Source: Rhizobium oryzihabitans (lineage in GTDB: Bacteria > Pseudomonadota > Alphaproteobacteria > Rhizobiales > Rhizobiaceae). Taken from it: a DNA stretch of 64,000 bases. The stretch covers positions 744,001 to 808,000 of the forward strand of contig NZ_CP048632.1 of NCBI RefSeq assembly GCF_010669145.1, read 5' to 3'. The position numbers were made by a program, and so were the translations under genes. Position 1 is the first letter of the stretch. Each line of letters starts with the position of its first letter. Of this stretch, positions 26,078 to 35,125 are shown piece after piece. The notes under the pieces were generated by a model. It made no database searches and had not been told where the DNA came from. It was given only the letters and a program-made list of their open reading frames with translations.

Positions 26078-26782
26078 TTACACGGACCGCGTCAGGCCGC
26101 CATCGACGCGGATGTTCTGGCCGGTGATGTATCCGGCCCCTTCCGAAGCGAGGAAGACCACGGTGGCGGCGATCTCCTCGCTCTTGCCGTATCGCTGCAT
26201 CGGTACGCTCTCGCGGCGTTCTTCCGTCGCCGGCAGGCTGTCGATCCAGCCGGGCAGCACATTGTTCATGCGCACATTGTCGGCCGCATAGGTATCGGAG
26301 AAAATCTTGGTGTAGGAGGCGAGACCGGCGCGGAAGACGGCCGAGGTCGGGAACATGCTGCTCGGCTCGAAAGCCCAGGCAGTCGAAATATTGACGATCG
26401 CGCCTGCCTTCTGTTTGACCATGACCGGAGCCACGATCCGCGTCGGGCGAATGACGTTCATGAGATAGACATCAAGACCCGTGTGCCATTGCTCATCGGT
26501 GATATCAAGGATGGAGGCGCGTGGGCCATGGCCTGCACTGTTGACAAGCACGTCAATGCGGCCGAATTTTTCGAGCGCCAGATCCGTAAGGCGCTGGAGA
26601 TCATCATTGGACTGGTTGGAGCCGGTGAGGCCGATACCGCCAAGTTCCTTCGCCAGCGCTTCTCCTTTGCCGGATGACGACAGGATTGCGAGCTTGTAGC
26701 CGTCCGCGGCCAGACGTTTCGCCACGGCAGCCCCCATGCCGCTGCCGCCTGCCGTTACAATCGCCACTTTTTCTGCCGACAT
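26078..26782 (-). CDS. SDR-fold oxidoreductase lacking the canonical YxxxK
   Basis: 234 residues from the ATG at 26782, with GGAGAGAG upstream. The NAD(P)-binding Rossmann motif is TAGGSGMG near the N-terminus, with NSAGHG for the NNAG element and NVI(RPTR) at alpha-4. Where the active-site Tyr-x-x-x-Lys should follow the ISTAWAF serine region, the protein reads MFPTSAVFRAGL, so neither Tyr nor Lys is at its usual place. The C-terminus (YITGQNIRVDGGLTRSV) is typical SDR. Either a divergent reductase subfamily or a non-catalytic NAD(P) binder. It is followed upstream on the same strand by the ABM/NIPSNAP pair. Confidence 0.85.
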   Translation of the reverse strand: MSAEKVAIVTAGGSGMGAAVAKRLAADGYKLAILSSSGKGEALAKELGGIGLTGSNQSNDDLQRLTDLALEKFGRIDVLVNSAGHGPRASILDITDEQWHTGLDVYLMNVIRPTRIVAPVMVKQKAGAIVNISTAWAFEPSSMFPTSAVFRAGLASYTKIFSDTYAADNVRMNNVLPGWIDSLPATEERRESVPMQRYGKSEEIAATVVFLASEGAGYITGQNIRVDGGLTRSV

Positions 26783-26928
26783 CGTTCTCTCTCCGTTTCC
26801 AATCGGGCGAACGGCCGCTTGGCGGCCATTCTCCACCCACAATCCCCTCATCTATAGCGGGTTTCGCAAGCGAGTTCGAACCAGAAAGCCTTGGCGCGGC
26901 GTGAAGAAAAACTGATGCTGAAGGCATT

Positions 26929-27294
26929 TCAGCGCTGCTTTTGCGCATTCGCGGCATGGACGTGCCAGCTGTCCGTCGGGGCCTCTTCCCTCTCCCGCAG
27001 GCCGTAATCCCGCATCACGGCGGCGATACGCAGGCGGTAGTCCGAAAAGACGTCGGAGCGTCCCAGCGCCTGGGCTGCGCGGTGTGGTGCGGTGTTGCGC
27101 CATGCCTTTACCGCCTCCTCATCCCTGAAGAATGACAGAGAGAGCATCTTGTCCGGATTGCTGATGCTCTGAAACCGCTCGACCGACACGAAGCCGTCAA
27201 TGGTTTCGAGCTCGGTGCGCAGGCTGGCGGCGATATCGAGATAGTGCTGTTTCTCGCCTTCAGCCGGCCAGACCTCGAAGATGACCGCGATCAT
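26929..27294 (-). CDS. antibiotic biosynthesis monooxygenase (ABM)-type protein
   Basis: 121 residues, ferredoxin-like alpha-beta fold. Family text: MIAVIFEVWPAEGEKQHYLDIAASLRTELETIDGFVSVERFQSISNPDKMLSLSFFRDEEAVKAWRN, the ABM pattern of strand, helix, GFxSxERF and W-x-N. Some members act as cofactor-free oxygenases or heme-degrading enzymes and many have no known substrate. The start overlaps the NIPSNAP stop by 4 bases (ATGA), so the pair is co-translated. An ArsR-type gene points away from it. Confidence 0.85.
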   Translation of the reverse strand: MIAVIFEVWPAEGEKQHYLDIAASLRTELETIDGFVSVERFQSISNPDKMLSLSFFRDEEAVKAWRNTAPHRAAQALGRSDVFSDYRLRIAAVMRDYGLREREEAPTDSWHVHAANAQKQR

Positions 27295-27617
27295 CGTTCA
27301 CCTCCGCCATGCGGCGCCGACGCCAGACGCAGGAAAAGCCTGTCTTCGCGGCGGATGAATTGCTCGCGCCGTGCAAATTCATAATTCTCCCGCCCGGCCA
27401 GGTCGGCGGCAAGCCGCGCCCTGTAGGCCTCGTAAGCGGCGAGGCTCTCGATATTATAGACACCGTAGGCGATCGTGTTCGATCCCTCCTTCGGGGCGTA
27501 ATAGCCGATCAGATCGGCCCCGCAGCGCGGTATGGCTTCACCCCAGTTACGGGCATATTGATCGAAAGCATCGACCTTGAAGGGGTCGATCTCGTAGCGG
27601 ATGAAACAGGTCAGCAA
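27291..27617 (-). CDS. NIPSNAP-family protein
   Basis: 108 residues from a TTG at 27617, chosen because AGGAG lies seven bases upstream and the sequence LLTCFIRYEIDPFKVDAFDQYARNW then starts like the family. An ATG five codons earlier (27632) is the alternative. Internal text GADLIGYYAPKEGSNTIAYGVYNIESLAAYEAYR is the NIPSNAP dimeric alpha-beta barrel pattern. Function is generally unknown. It is coupled to the downstream ABM gene and divergent from the ArsR-like regulator by about 75 bases, which suggests control by it. Confidence 0.82.
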   Translation of the reverse strand: MLTCFIRYEIDPFKVDAFDQYARNWGEAIPRCGADLIGYYAPKEGSNTIAYGVYNIESLAAYEAYRARLAADLAGRENYEFARREQFIRREDRLFLRLASAPHGGGER

Positions 27618-27690
27618 CGTCGGTCTCCTCATGTTCTGCCTCTCCGTTTATGCCGTTGCCCTACTCCAATGCTTCGGCTATCATCGAACC

Positions 27691-28374
27691 ATGAAAGACG
27701 GACCCTTGATCGCCAATGTCGCCGCGCTGATCGGCGACCCTGCCCGCGCCAATATACTGACGGCGCTGATGGATGGTCGCGCGCTGACGGCAAGCGAGCT
27801 TGCCGAGGCTGCAGGCGTTACCCTGCAGACCGCCAGCGGGCATCTGGCGAAACTCTCCGACGCGCAATTGCTAATCATGGAAAAACAGGGCCGGCATCGC
27901 TACTTCCGTCTTTCCGACGAAGATGTGGCGCAGGTTCTGGAAGCGCTGATGGGCCTTGCCCAACGCACGGGTGCGGTGCGCGTCCGCACGGGACCAAAGG
28001 ACAAGGCGCTTCGCGAGGCGCGTATCTGTTACGACCATCTGGCCGGGGAAAGCGGCGTGGCGCTGCTTGCCACCATTACCGCAAACGGGCTCGTGACTTC
28101 AGGAGACGATCCTGCACTGACGGACAGCGGACGTGATTTCTTCTCAAGCTTCGGCATCGATCTATCGCTGCTGGAAAAGGCCCGACGCCCGGTTTGCCTG
28201 CATTGCCTGGACTGGAGCGAACGCCGGCATCACCTCGGCGGCGGGCTTGGCGCTTCGCTTCTGGAAGCCATGCAGCAGCGCGACTGGCTTCGGCGCGGAA
28301 ACGGCCGCGTGCTGACATTCACCACAAAGGGCGAAAAGGCGTTTAACAGCACCTTCGGCTGCACACCCGCCTGA
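27691..28374 (+). CDS. ArsR-family transcriptional regulator
   Basis: 227 residues from the ATG at 27691. The first 90 form a winged helix (IANVAALIGDPARANILTALM, TASELAEAAGVTLQTASGHLAKL, GRHRYFRLS). The C-terminal 130 residues contain His/Cys-rich text (RPVCLHCLDWSERRHHLGG), which could bind metal or be redox-sensitive. The long form is more like the rhizobial helix-turn-helix regulators found next to NIPSNAP/ABM genes than classical 100-residue ArsR. Likely represses the divergent NIPSNAP-ABM pair and itself. Confidence 0.85.
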   Translation: MKDGPLIANVAALIGDPARANILTALMDGRALTASELAEAAGVTLQTASGHLAKLSDAQLLIMEKQGRHRYFRLSDEDVAQVLEALMGLAQRTGAVRVRTGPKDKALREARICYDHLAGESGVALLATITANGLVTSGDDPALTDSGRDFFSSFGIDLSLLEKARRPVCLHCLDWSERRHHLGGGLGASLLEAMQQRDWLRRGNGRVLTFTTKGEKAFNSTFGCTPA

Positions 28375-28403
28375 TCCCTCACGAAGAGGGCGAATCCGGT
28401 GGC

Positions 28404-29567
28404 TTATTTCAGCCAACCGGCGATACGTCCCACGGCCTCGGCGATATCCGACACCGAACCCGCATAAGAAATGCGCAGAGCGCGGTGGCCCTCCTCGGGG
28501 TCGAAATCCATGCCCGGCGTCGCCGCCACGTCGATTTCCGCCAGCATGCGTTTGGCAAAATCCATGCTGTCGTTGGAAAAACGGCTGGTATCGACATAGG
28601 CGTAAAAAGCACCATCCATGGGGGATGCCAGCGGCAGGCCGATTTCGGGCAGGCGCGCCATCAGGAAATCACGGTTGGTGCGATATGTTTCCTTGTAAAC
28701 ATCCAGCTCTTCCGCCGCCGAAAAGGCTGCGGTTGCCGCCAGCTGTGACAGCTCGGGTGGTGAAATATAGAGGCTCTGGGCGAGACACTCGACCGGCCGG
28801 ACCAGATTTTCCGGCAGGACCATCCAACCGATACGCCAGCCGGTCATGCAATAATATTTCGAGAAGGAATTGATGATCACGGCATTGTCGGTGATTTCGA
28901 GCGCACTCGTCTCTTCGCCGACAAAAGTGAGACCGTGATAGATCTCGTCGGAAATGAAGGCCATGTCGCGGCTTTCGCAATAGCTGGCCAGCCGCTTCAG
29001 CGCCTCACGGCCCGTGACCGTGCCAGTCGGATTGGCCGGGCTTGCCAGAAGTACGCCCTTCAGCTTGCAACCCGCCCTGGTTTCCGCCCGCTCCAGACTG
29101 GCCGGTGTCAGTGTGTAGCCGGTTTCCGCCGTTACCGGTACTTCGACGACATTGAGGCCGAGCGCTTTTAGAATATTGCGATAGGCGGGATAGCCAGGCC
29201 TTGCTATCGCGACATAATCACCGGCATCGAAGAGGCTGAGAAAAGCAAGATTGAAGGCGGCGGAGGAGCCGGTGGTCACGGCGATGCGGGCCGGATCGAC
29301 CGCGATCTGATGGCGCAGCCGGTAGTGGCCGGCGATCGCTTCGCGCAGTTCACGCAGGCCGAGCGCGTCGGTATAGCCGATGCGCCCATGTTTCAGCGCC
29401 TCCTGCGCGGCTTCCAGCGAGGCCTTGGGCGCGGGATGGGACGGCTGGCCGACGGCCATGGAAATGACGGGGCGTCCCGCCTGCCTGCGCCGGTTCGCTT
29501 CCGCCAGGATGTCCATGGCGTGAAAGGGTTCGACTGCGCTCCGCTTCGACATCGTTATCAAGGGCAT
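28404..29567 (-). CDS. PLP-dependent aminotransferase, class I/II
   Basis: 387 residues, fold type I. AGGAAAGAG precedes the ATG at 29567. Motifs: ISMAVGQPSHPAP at the N-terminus, TTGSSAAFNLAFLSLFD, SPANPTGTVTGREAL, FISDEIYHGLTF (PLP Asp/Tyr), and INSFSKYYCMTGWRIGW with the Schiff-base lysine. The C-terminal domain ends ALRISYAGSVSDIAEAVGRI, carrying the Arg that binds the substrate carboxylate. It resembles aspartate/aromatic aminotransferases of subgroup I-gamma, but the amino donor cannot be fixed. Single gene, divergent from the DsbA-like gene. Confidence 0.9.
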   Translation of the reverse strand: MPLITMSKRSAVEPFHAMDILAEANRRRQAGRPVISMAVGQPSHPAPKASLEAAQEALKHGRIGYTDALGLRELREAIAGHYRLRHQIAVDPARIAVTTGSSAAFNLAFLSLFDAGDYVAIARPGYPAYRNILKALGLNVVEVPVTAETGYTLTPASLERAETRAGCKLKGVLLASPANPTGTVTGREALKRLASYCESRDMAFISDEIYHGLTFVGEETSALEITDNAVIINSFSKYYCMTGWRIGWMVLPENLVRPVECLAQSLYISPPELSQLAATAAFSAAEELDVYKETYRTNRDFLMARLPEIGLPLASPMDGAFYAYVDTSRFSNDSMDFAKRMLAEIDVAATPGMDFDPEEGHRALRISYAGSVSDIAEAVGRIAGWLK

Positions 29568-29733
29568 GCTCTTTCCTGAACCGTATTTCAGAGACTTGCC
29601 GCAGAATCACAATCTTCACAATCATGCGACCATAATGCGGACAACTATTTTTGGCGTATGGCATTTGGCTTAAAGTAAGGTAATTGCCATCATAATATTC
29701 ATGAGGCACTGGCCGCACAGTATGAGGACCGAT

Positions 29734-30501
29734 ATGGCGCATCTTCTCCGTTCAACACTTCTCGCCAGCGTGACGGCCCTTTCGACGGTTTTCGCTTCTC
29801 TGCCTGCCCACGCGCTGGATGAGCAGCAGAAGAAGGAAATGGGCGAGTTCATCAAGCAATATCTGATCGAGAACCCCGAAATCATGCTTGAGGTTCAGGA
29901 CGCGCTTGAACGCAAGCAATATGCGGCCCGCAACGCCAAGGCGGCGGAAGCGGTGGCCGACAACAAGAAGACGATCTTCGAATCGAAATACGATCTGGCG
30001 CTTGGCAATCCGGACGGCGACGTCACGCTGGTCGAGTTTTTCGACTATAATTGCGGCTATTGCAAACGCGCCATGGGCGACATGGACAATATTCTGAAGA
30101 CGGACAAGAAGGTGCGTGTCGTTCTTAAGGAATTCCCGATCCTCGGTCCGGAATCGGTCGCAGCACATCGCGTGTCCAACGCCGTGAAGCTGCTTGCGCC
30201 TGCCAAATATCCCGAATTCCAGCGCACCCTGCTTGGCGGGCGCGGACGGGCGAATGAGGAAAGCGCGATGGAGGTCGCGACGTCGCTTGGCCTCAAGGAA
30301 GCCGATATCCGCAAATCGATGGCGGAGAACCCCAACGACGCGCAGGTTCAGGAAACCTACAAGCTCGCGAACAGCCTCGGCATCACCGGCACGCCGTCCT
30401 ATATCGTCGGCGACGAAGCCGTTTTCGGGGCTGTGGGTGCGGACCCTCTGATGGAAAAAATCGCCAATATGCGCAGCTGCGGAAAGGCCACCTGCTCCTG
30501 A
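29734..30501 (+). CDS. DsbA-family thiol:disulfide oxidoreductase, periplasmic
   Basis: 255 residues from the ATG at 29734 (GAGG six bases upstream), starting with a signal peptide ending SLPAHA. An N-terminal helical segment (EQQKKEMGEFIKQYLIENPEIMLEVQDALERKQ) resembles the oligomerisation arm of ScsC/Com1-type proteins. The thioredoxin domain carries CGYC in FFDYNCGYCKRAM and the cis-proline in GITGTPSYIVGD. Two further cysteines lie in the tail (RSCGKATCS). Probably a periplasmic disulfide isomerase or oxidase. Confidence 0.9.
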   Translation: MAHLLRSTLLASVTALSTVFASLPAHALDEQQKKEMGEFIKQYLIENPEIMLEVQDALERKQYAARNAKAAEAVADNKKTIFESKYDLALGNPDGDVTLVEFFDYNCGYCKRAMGDMDNILKTDKKVRVVLKEFPILGPESVAAHRVSNAVKLLAPAKYPEFQRTLLGGRGRANEESAMEVATSLGLKEADIRKSMAENPNDAQVQETYKLANSLGITGTPSYIVGDEAVFGAVGADPLMEKIANMRSCGKATCS

Positions 30502-30510
30502 TTGCGCAAA

Positions 30511-30573
30511 AAGCCCCTGTATTCCCTGTGAGATGCCGGACAAGCCGGCGCTTTACGGCTTGCGGGGGCTTTT
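30511..30573 (+). terminator. composite terminator after the DsbA-like gene
   Basis: AAGCCCC at 30511-30517 can pair with GGGGCTT at 30565-30571. Inside it CAAGCCG (30541-30547) pairs with CGGCTTG (30556-30562). The plus strand continues with TTTT, about 50 bases before aroQ. Confidence 0.7.
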
Positions 30574-30626
30574 CCTTGACGGCTGCGCAGTCTATAGGTG
30601 TCGCTGATTTTCTTATGGAAACGTGA

Positions 30627-31064
30627 ATGAGCAACATCATCATCGTCATCAATGGCCCCAATCTCAACATGCTGGGAAAAAGGGAACCGGGTATCTATGG
30701 TGGCAAGACGCTGAAGGACATCGAGAATGATTGTCTTGCGGCTGGTGCCGATCTCGGTTTCGCAGTGGAATTCCGCCAGTCCAACCACGAAGGTGTGCTC
30801 GTGGACTGGTTGCATGAGGCTGGCGAGCGCGCGGCGGGCGTCGTCATCAATCCCGGCGCCTACAGCCACACGTCCATCGCCCTGCACGACGCCATTCGCG
30901 CGATTTCCACGCCGGTCGTGGAAGTGCACATTTCCAACATCCACGCCCGCGAGGAGTTCCGTCACAAATCGATGGTATCACCGGCGGCGAAGGGCATGGT
31001 CTGCGGTTTCGGACCATATGGATACATCATGGCGCTTCACGCGCTGAAGAACATCACGGCATAA
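30627..31064 (+). CDS. aroQ: 3-dehydroquinate dehydratase, type II
   Basis: Third step of the shikimate pathway. 145 residues, the size of the dodecameric type II enzyme. Active-site elements: [17 protein letters not shown] (Arg and the catalytic Tyr), [24 protein letters not shown] (Asn and His) and [17 protein letters not shown]. It is first in a run leading to accB-accC-aat with a 25-base gap to accB. This aroQ-accBC order is frequent in alphaproteobacteria. Confidence 0.96.
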   Translation: MSNIIIVINGPNLNMLGKREPGIYGGKTLKDIENDCLAAGADLGFAVEFRQSNHEGVLVDWLHEAGERAAGVVINPGAYSHTSIALHDAIRAISTPVVEVHISNIHAREEFRHKSMVSPAAKGMVCGFGPYGYIMALHALKNITA

Positions 31065-31089
31065 AAAGAAACAAAGAATAGGGTTTGTC

Positions 31090-31578
31090 ATGTCTGAAAA
31101 GAAACAGGGTATCGACAAGGAACTGATCCGCGAGCTCGCGAATATCCTCAATGATACTGACCTTTCGGAAATCGAAGTGGAGCAGGACGACCTGCGCATC
31201 CGCGTTTCCCGCGCCGCTCCGCCCGCCACGGTCTATGCCGCGGCGCCCGCTCCCTACGCAGTACCGGCAGCAGCGCCCGCTGCTGCTCCGGCAGTCGCCG
31301 CGCCTGCAGCGCCTGCTGCCTCCGCAGCGCCTGCCCGCAACCCGGCCAACACCGTGTCCTCGCCGATGGTCGGCACGGTCTATCTGTCGCCTGCCCCGGG
31401 CGCACGTCCCTTCATCGAAGTGGGTGCAACCGTCAAGGAAGGCCAGACCATCCTCATCGTCGAAGCCATGAAGACCATGAACCAGATCCCGGCTCCCAAG
31501 TCCGGCAAGGTCGTGGAAATCGTCGTCAACGACGCTCAGCCCGTGGAGTATGGCGAAGCCCTCGTGGTCATCGAATAA
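31090..31578 (+). CDS. accB: biotin carboxyl carrier protein of acetyl-CoA carboxylase
   Basis: 162 residues: an N-terminal helical part ([24 protein letters not shown]), an Ala/Pro-rich flexible linker (about 55-95), and the biotinyl domain. The biotin attachment motif is EAMKTMNQI, with Lys128. The residue after the biotinyl Lys is Thr rather than the common Met, as in other rhizobia. It carries the carboxyl group between AccC and AccAD in fatty-acid synthesis. 12 bases before accC, same operon. Confidence 0.96.
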   Translation: MSEKKQGIDKELIRELANILNDTDLSEIEVEQDDLRIRVSRAAPPATVYAAAPAPYAVPAAAPAAAPAVAAPAAPAASAAPARNPANTVSSPMVGTVYLSPAPGARPFIEVGATVKEGQTILIVEAMKTMNQIPAPKSGKVVEIVVNDAQPVEYGEALVVIE

Positions 31579-31590
31579 AGGCGGTTCAGC

Positions 31591-32937
31591 ATGGTTTCGA
31601 AGATCCTCATAGCCAACCGTGGCGAGATCGCGCTGCGCGTCCTGCGCGCCGCGAAAGAGCTTGGCATTCCGACTGTCGCCGTGCACTCCACGGCCGACGC
31701 GGATGCGATGCATGTGCGCCTTGCCGACGAAAGCGTGTGCATCGGCCCGCCGCCTTCGCGTGACAGCTACCTCAACATCCATCAGATCGTTGCGGCCTGC
31801 GAAATCACCGGTGCGGACGCTGTTCACCCCGGCTACGGCTTCCTGTCGGAAAATGCCAAGTTCGCCGATATTCTCGACGCGCACGGCATCACCTTCATCG
31901 GACCGACCGCCGAACATATCCGCATCATGGGCGACAAGATCACCGCCAAGCAGACGGCGCAGGAACTCGGCATTCCCGTGGTTCCCGGTTCCGATGGCGA
32001 AGTGAAGCCTGAAAACGCGCTCGAAATCGCCCGGACGATCGGCTTCCCGGTCCTCATCAAGGCGACGGCGGGCGGCGGTGGCCGCGGCATGAAGGTGGCG
32101 AAGACCGAAGCCGATCTGGAAGAGGCCGTTGCGACGGCCCGCTCCGAAGCGGCGGCAGCCTTCGGCAACGACGCCGTCTATATGGAAAAATACCTCGGCA
32201 AGCCGCGCCATATCGAAGTGCAGGTTTTCGGCGATGGCGAAGGCAATGCCGTTCACCTCGGCGAACGCGATTGCTCGCTCCAGCGCCGCCACCAGAAGGT
32301 GCTGGAAGAAGCCAATTCGCCGGCTCTGACCGTCGAACAGCGCATGAAGATCGGCGAGATCTGCGCGAGCGCCATGCGCAAGCTGAAATATCGCGGCGCC
32401 GGCACCATCGAGTTCCTCTATGAAAACGGCGAGTTCTATTTCATCGAAATGAACACCCGTTTGCAGGTGGAGCATCCGGTGACGGAAGCCATCACCGGCA
32501 TGGATCTCGTGCAGGAGCAGATCAGGGTCGCTTCAGGCCAGGGCCTGTCGGTCACGCAGGCGGATATCGAATTCCATGGCCACGCCATCGAATGCCGTAT
32601 CAATGCCGAAGACCCGCGCACCTTCGTTCCCTCGCCGGGCACGCTGACCTACTTCCATACGCCGGGCGGCCTTGGCGTGCGCGTCGATTCGGGTGCCTAT
32701 CAGGGCTACAAGATTCCGCCCTATTACGACAGCATGATCGGCAAGCTGATCGTCCATGGTCGCGACCGTGACGAATGCATTCGCCGCCTTCGCCGGGCGC
32801 TGGACGAATTCGTCGTCGATGGCATCAAGACCACGCTGCCGCTTTTCCAGGACCTCCTCCAGAACGAGGATATTCTGAACGGCGACTACGACATTCACTG
32901 GCTGGAAAAATATCTGGCCGGTGACGCGTCTCACTAA
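31591..32937 (+). CDS. accC: biotin carboxylase subunit of acetyl-CoA carboxylase
   Basis: 448 residues. Carboxylates biotin on AccB using ATP and bicarbonate. The N-terminal pre-ATP-grasp domain is [22 protein letters not shown]. The ATP-grasp glycine loop is [12 protein letters not shown], and the catalytic region is [16 protein letters not shown] (metal-binding Glu, active-site Arg). The C-terminal domain ends [11 protein letters not shown]. Between accB and aat with short gaps (12 and 6 bases), so translationally close. Confidence 0.97.
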   Translation: MVSKILIANRGEIALRVLRAAKELGIPTVAVHSTADADAMHVRLADESVCIGPPPSRDSYLNIHQIVAACEITGADAVHPGYGFLSENAKFADILDAHGITFIGPTAEHIRIMGDKITAKQTAQELGIPVVPGSDGEVKPENALEIARTIGFPVLIKATAGGGGRGMKVAKTEADLEEAVATARSEAAAAFGNDAVYMEKYLGKPRHIEVQVFGDGEGNAVHLGERDCSLQRRHQKVLEEANSPALTVEQRMKIGEICASAMRKLKYRGAGTIEFLYENGEFYFIEMNTRLQVEHPVTEAITGMDLVQEQIRVASGQGLSVTQADIEFHGHAIECRINAEDPRTFVPSPGTLTYFHTPGGLGVRVDSGAYQGYKIPPYYDSMIGKLIVHGRDRDECIRRLRRALDEFVVDGIKTTLPLFQDLLQNEDILNGDYDIHWLEKYLAGDASH

Positions 32938-32943
32938 GACGAT

Positions 32944-33558
32944 ATGGCTGGGCGGCGCAGCAGAAATAACGACATAACGGTCGATATCCTGCTGCGCGCC
33001 TATTCCGCCGGCCTGTTTCCCATGGCCGATTCGGCTGACGATCCCGAGCTTTTCTGGGTCGAGCCCGAGATTCGCGGCATCATCCCGCTCAATGATTTTC
33101 ACATTTCCAAAAGTCTCGCCAAGGCGATGCGCAAGAAGCCGTTCGAGATACGCTTCAACACCGCCTTCGAAGCTGTCATGGCCGGATGTGCAGCGGAAGC
33201 GCCGGACAGGCCGAGCACTTGGATCAACACCACCATTCGCAGGCTCTATACCGAGCTGCACCAGATCGGCCATGCCCACAGCGTCGAGGCCTGGGAAGGC
33301 AAGGAGCTTGTCGGTGGTCTTTACGGTGTCTCGCTCGGGGCCGCCTTCTTCGGCGAAAGCATGTTTTCTCGCCGCACCAATGCATCGAAGATCTGCCTTG
33401 TACATCTGGTGGAGCGGTTGAGAGCGAGCGGCTTCGTACTGCTCGATACGCAATTCACAACAGAGCATCTCAAGACATTCGGCGCAATCGACGTGCCGAA
33501 GCAGGATTATGCGAAAATGCTAGACCTTGCCGTCAACCGGCCCAGCCTGCAATTCTGA
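32944..33558 (+). CDS. aat: leucyl/phenylalanyl-tRNA-protein transferase
   Basis: Adds Leu or Phe to N-terminal Lys/Arg of proteins, marking them for ClpAP (N-degron pathway). 204 residues. Motifs: [14 protein letters not shown] at the start, [64 protein letters not shown] and [15 protein letters not shown]. It begins 6 bases after accC and is the last plus-strand gene of the operon, convergent with the DUF2155 gene. Confidence 0.95.
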   Translation: MAGRRSRNNDITVDILLRAYSAGLFPMADSADDPELFWVEPEIRGIIPLNDFHISKSLAKAMRKKPFEIRFNTAFEAVMAGCAAEAPDRPSTWINTTIRRLYTELHQIGHAHSVEAWEGKELVGGLYGVSLGAAFFGESMFSRRTNASKICLVHLVERLRASGFVLLDTQFTTEHLKTFGAIDVPKQDYAKMLDLAVNRPSLQF

Positions 33559-33573
33559 AGACTTTACGTTAGG

Positions 33574-34011
33574 TTATTTGCTTGCCGTTGAGGGAGCGGG
33601 AACGTCCGATTCCTGCTTGCAGCCAGTCAGCCACACGTCGTAGATCGGGTGTTCCACGGCGTTGAGGCCGGGGCTGTCGGCGAACATCCAGCCCGTGAAA
33701 ATCCGCTTGATCTTGCGATCGAGGGTGATTTCATCCACCTCGATGAAGGCGTCGATCTTCTGGGTTTCGGTCTGGTCTCGGGAATAACAGACTTTCGGCG
33801 TCACCTGAAGCGCGCCGAACTGCACGGTCTCATCGATATAGACATCGAAGGACGTGATGCGGCCGGTGATCTTGTCGATGCCGGAAAACACCGCCACGCG
33901 GTTTTCGAGACGGGCGGCGGAGACGGGCGAAATGAGGATGACAGCAGAGACCGCTGCAAACAGCGAGACTGTCAGCGCACGCAAAGAACGATCCCGCGTG
34001 ATTTTCCTCAT
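33574..34011 (-). CDS. DUF2155 exported protein
   Basis: 145 residues from the ATG at 34011, with a signal peptide (LRALTVSLFAAVSAVILISPVSA). The mature domain matches the DUF2155 pattern: LENRVAVFSGIDKITGRITSFDVYIDETVQFGALQVTPKVCYSRD, IDEITLD(RKIKRIFTGWMFADSPGLNAVEHPIYDVWLTGC). Two cysteines probably form a disulfide. Function is unknown. It is almost always found beside aat and the NDUFA12 gene in alphaproteobacteria, as here. Confidence 0.9.
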   Translation of the reverse strand: MRKITRDRSLRALTVSLFAAVSAVILISPVSAARLENRVAVFSGIDKITGRITSFDVYIDETVQFGALQVTPKVCYSRDQTETQKIDAFIEVDEITLDRKIKRIFTGWMFADSPGLNAVEHPIYDVWLTGCKQESDVPAPSTASK

Positions 34012-34143
34012 ACGATATGTCTCCAAATATTTGCCTGTGTCGAAATGCCGACCGGATCAACGCCTAAGGGCGGAATGTGGCAAAAACCGGTGAGGCCGGA
34101 TGCAAGCGCGGTGTTTTGCACAACACCGCGCATCACAAGATGC

Positions 34144-34542
34144 TTAGTTGCCGGGTGTCCAGGCGTCGTAGTCGCCGGTCACGCGCGGACGCTCGCCAGC
34201 CACGGCCAGCGATCCCTGAGGGCGATAGGCCTTCGACGAACCGGTGAGGTTCGGCTGATGCGGCTTCTGCCAGTCGCGTGCAACGTAGCTTTCCTGGCTC
34301 GGCGGCACGTCGGTGCGGTAATGCATCCAGCCATGCCAGCCGGGCGGAATGGCCGAGGCTTCGGCATAACCGTTATAGATGACCCAGCGGCGCGGCATGC
34401 CCCAGGAGGTGGTACCGCCTTCGTAATAGGTATTGCCCAACTCGTCCTGTCCTACCTTCTTGCCGAAACGCCAGGTGTGAAACCGCGTTCCGATCGTCTG
34501 GCCGTTCCACCAGGTGAAGATTTGCGTCAGGAGAGTCTTCAT
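34144..34542 (-). CDS. NDUFA12-like accessory subunit of respiratory complex I
   Basis: 132 residues from the ATG at 34542, with GAGGAA upstream. It shows the B17.2/NDUFA12 signature: TWWNGQTIGTRFHTWRFGKKVGQDELGNTYYEGG, followed by RRWVIYNGYAEASAIPPGWHGWMHYRTDVPP and HQPNLTG. This is a supernumerary subunit conserved from alphaproteobacteria to mitochondria, sitting at the matrix/cytoplasmic arm of NADH:ubiquinone oxidoreductase. It precedes the DUF2155 gene on the same strand. Confidence 0.94.
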   Translation of the reverse strand: MKTLLTQIFTWWNGQTIGTRFHTWRFGKKVGQDELGNTYYEGGTTSWGMPRRWVIYNGYAEASAIPPGWHGWMHYRTDVPPSQESYVARDWQKPHQPNLTGSSKAYRPQGSLAVAGERPRVTGDYDAWTPGN

Positions 34543-34651
34543 TCTACGTTCCTCGGGCTTGAATGCGCCGCAGCGATTTTCCGTGCACGGCACAAGACAT
34601 GCTTATGCCGCCCCTCACGGCAATTGTCCAGCATTTCGAGATATATCCGCG

Positions 34652-35125
34652 CTATTTCAGCTTCATCCTGAAGCCTAAATGCCGCTTCTCGAAACCCAGT
34701 CGCTCATAGAAGCGATGTGCGTCCAGCCGGGCCATGTTGGAGGTGAGCTGCGCAGCGTTCAGGCCCTGACGGCGGGCTTCTTCCAGGCAATGATTGATCA
34801 TCACAGCGCCGATGCCGCGACCGCGCATATCGGCGCGGGTCTGCACCGCTTCGATCAGCATGGACTTCGCCCCTCGCCCGACGAGCTTGGTCAGGATCGC
34901 CGTCTGGAAGGTGCCGACCACCTCGCCATCCAGTTCCGCCACATAGAGCGTTTCGCTCGGCGACGCTTCGATGGCACGGAAAGCGGCGAGATAGTCCGGC
35001 TGCGCCGATTCTTCCGCCGTATCGCCGTGGCCGCCAATTTCGTCGGCGGCAAAAATGGCGGCGAGTGCCGGAAGATCGTCTTCCCGCGCGGTGCGGATGA
35101 TCAGTCTTTGAAGTGTCTCACTCAT
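34652..35125 (-). CDS. GNAT N-acetyltransferase
   Basis: 157 residues, one GNAT domain: LIIRTAREDDLPALAAIFAADEIG, then DGEVVGTFQTAIL (beta4), QTRADMRGRGIGAVMINHCLEEARRQG (acetyl-CoA pyrophosphate loop R-x-x-G-x-G) and DAHRFYERLGFEKRHLGFRMKL. The DEIGGHGDTAEES segment suggests a small-molecule acetyltransferase. Its ATG overlaps the stop of the preceding GNAT gene by 4 bases, so the two are coupled. Confidence 0.88.
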   Translation of the reverse strand: MSETLQRLIIRTAREDDLPALAAIFAADEIGGHGDTAEESAQPDYLAAFRAIEASPSETLYVAELDGEVVGTFQTAILTKLVGRGAKSMLIEAVQTRADMRGRGIGAVMINHCLEEARRQGLNAAQLTSNMARLDAHRFYERLGFEKRHLGFRMKLK

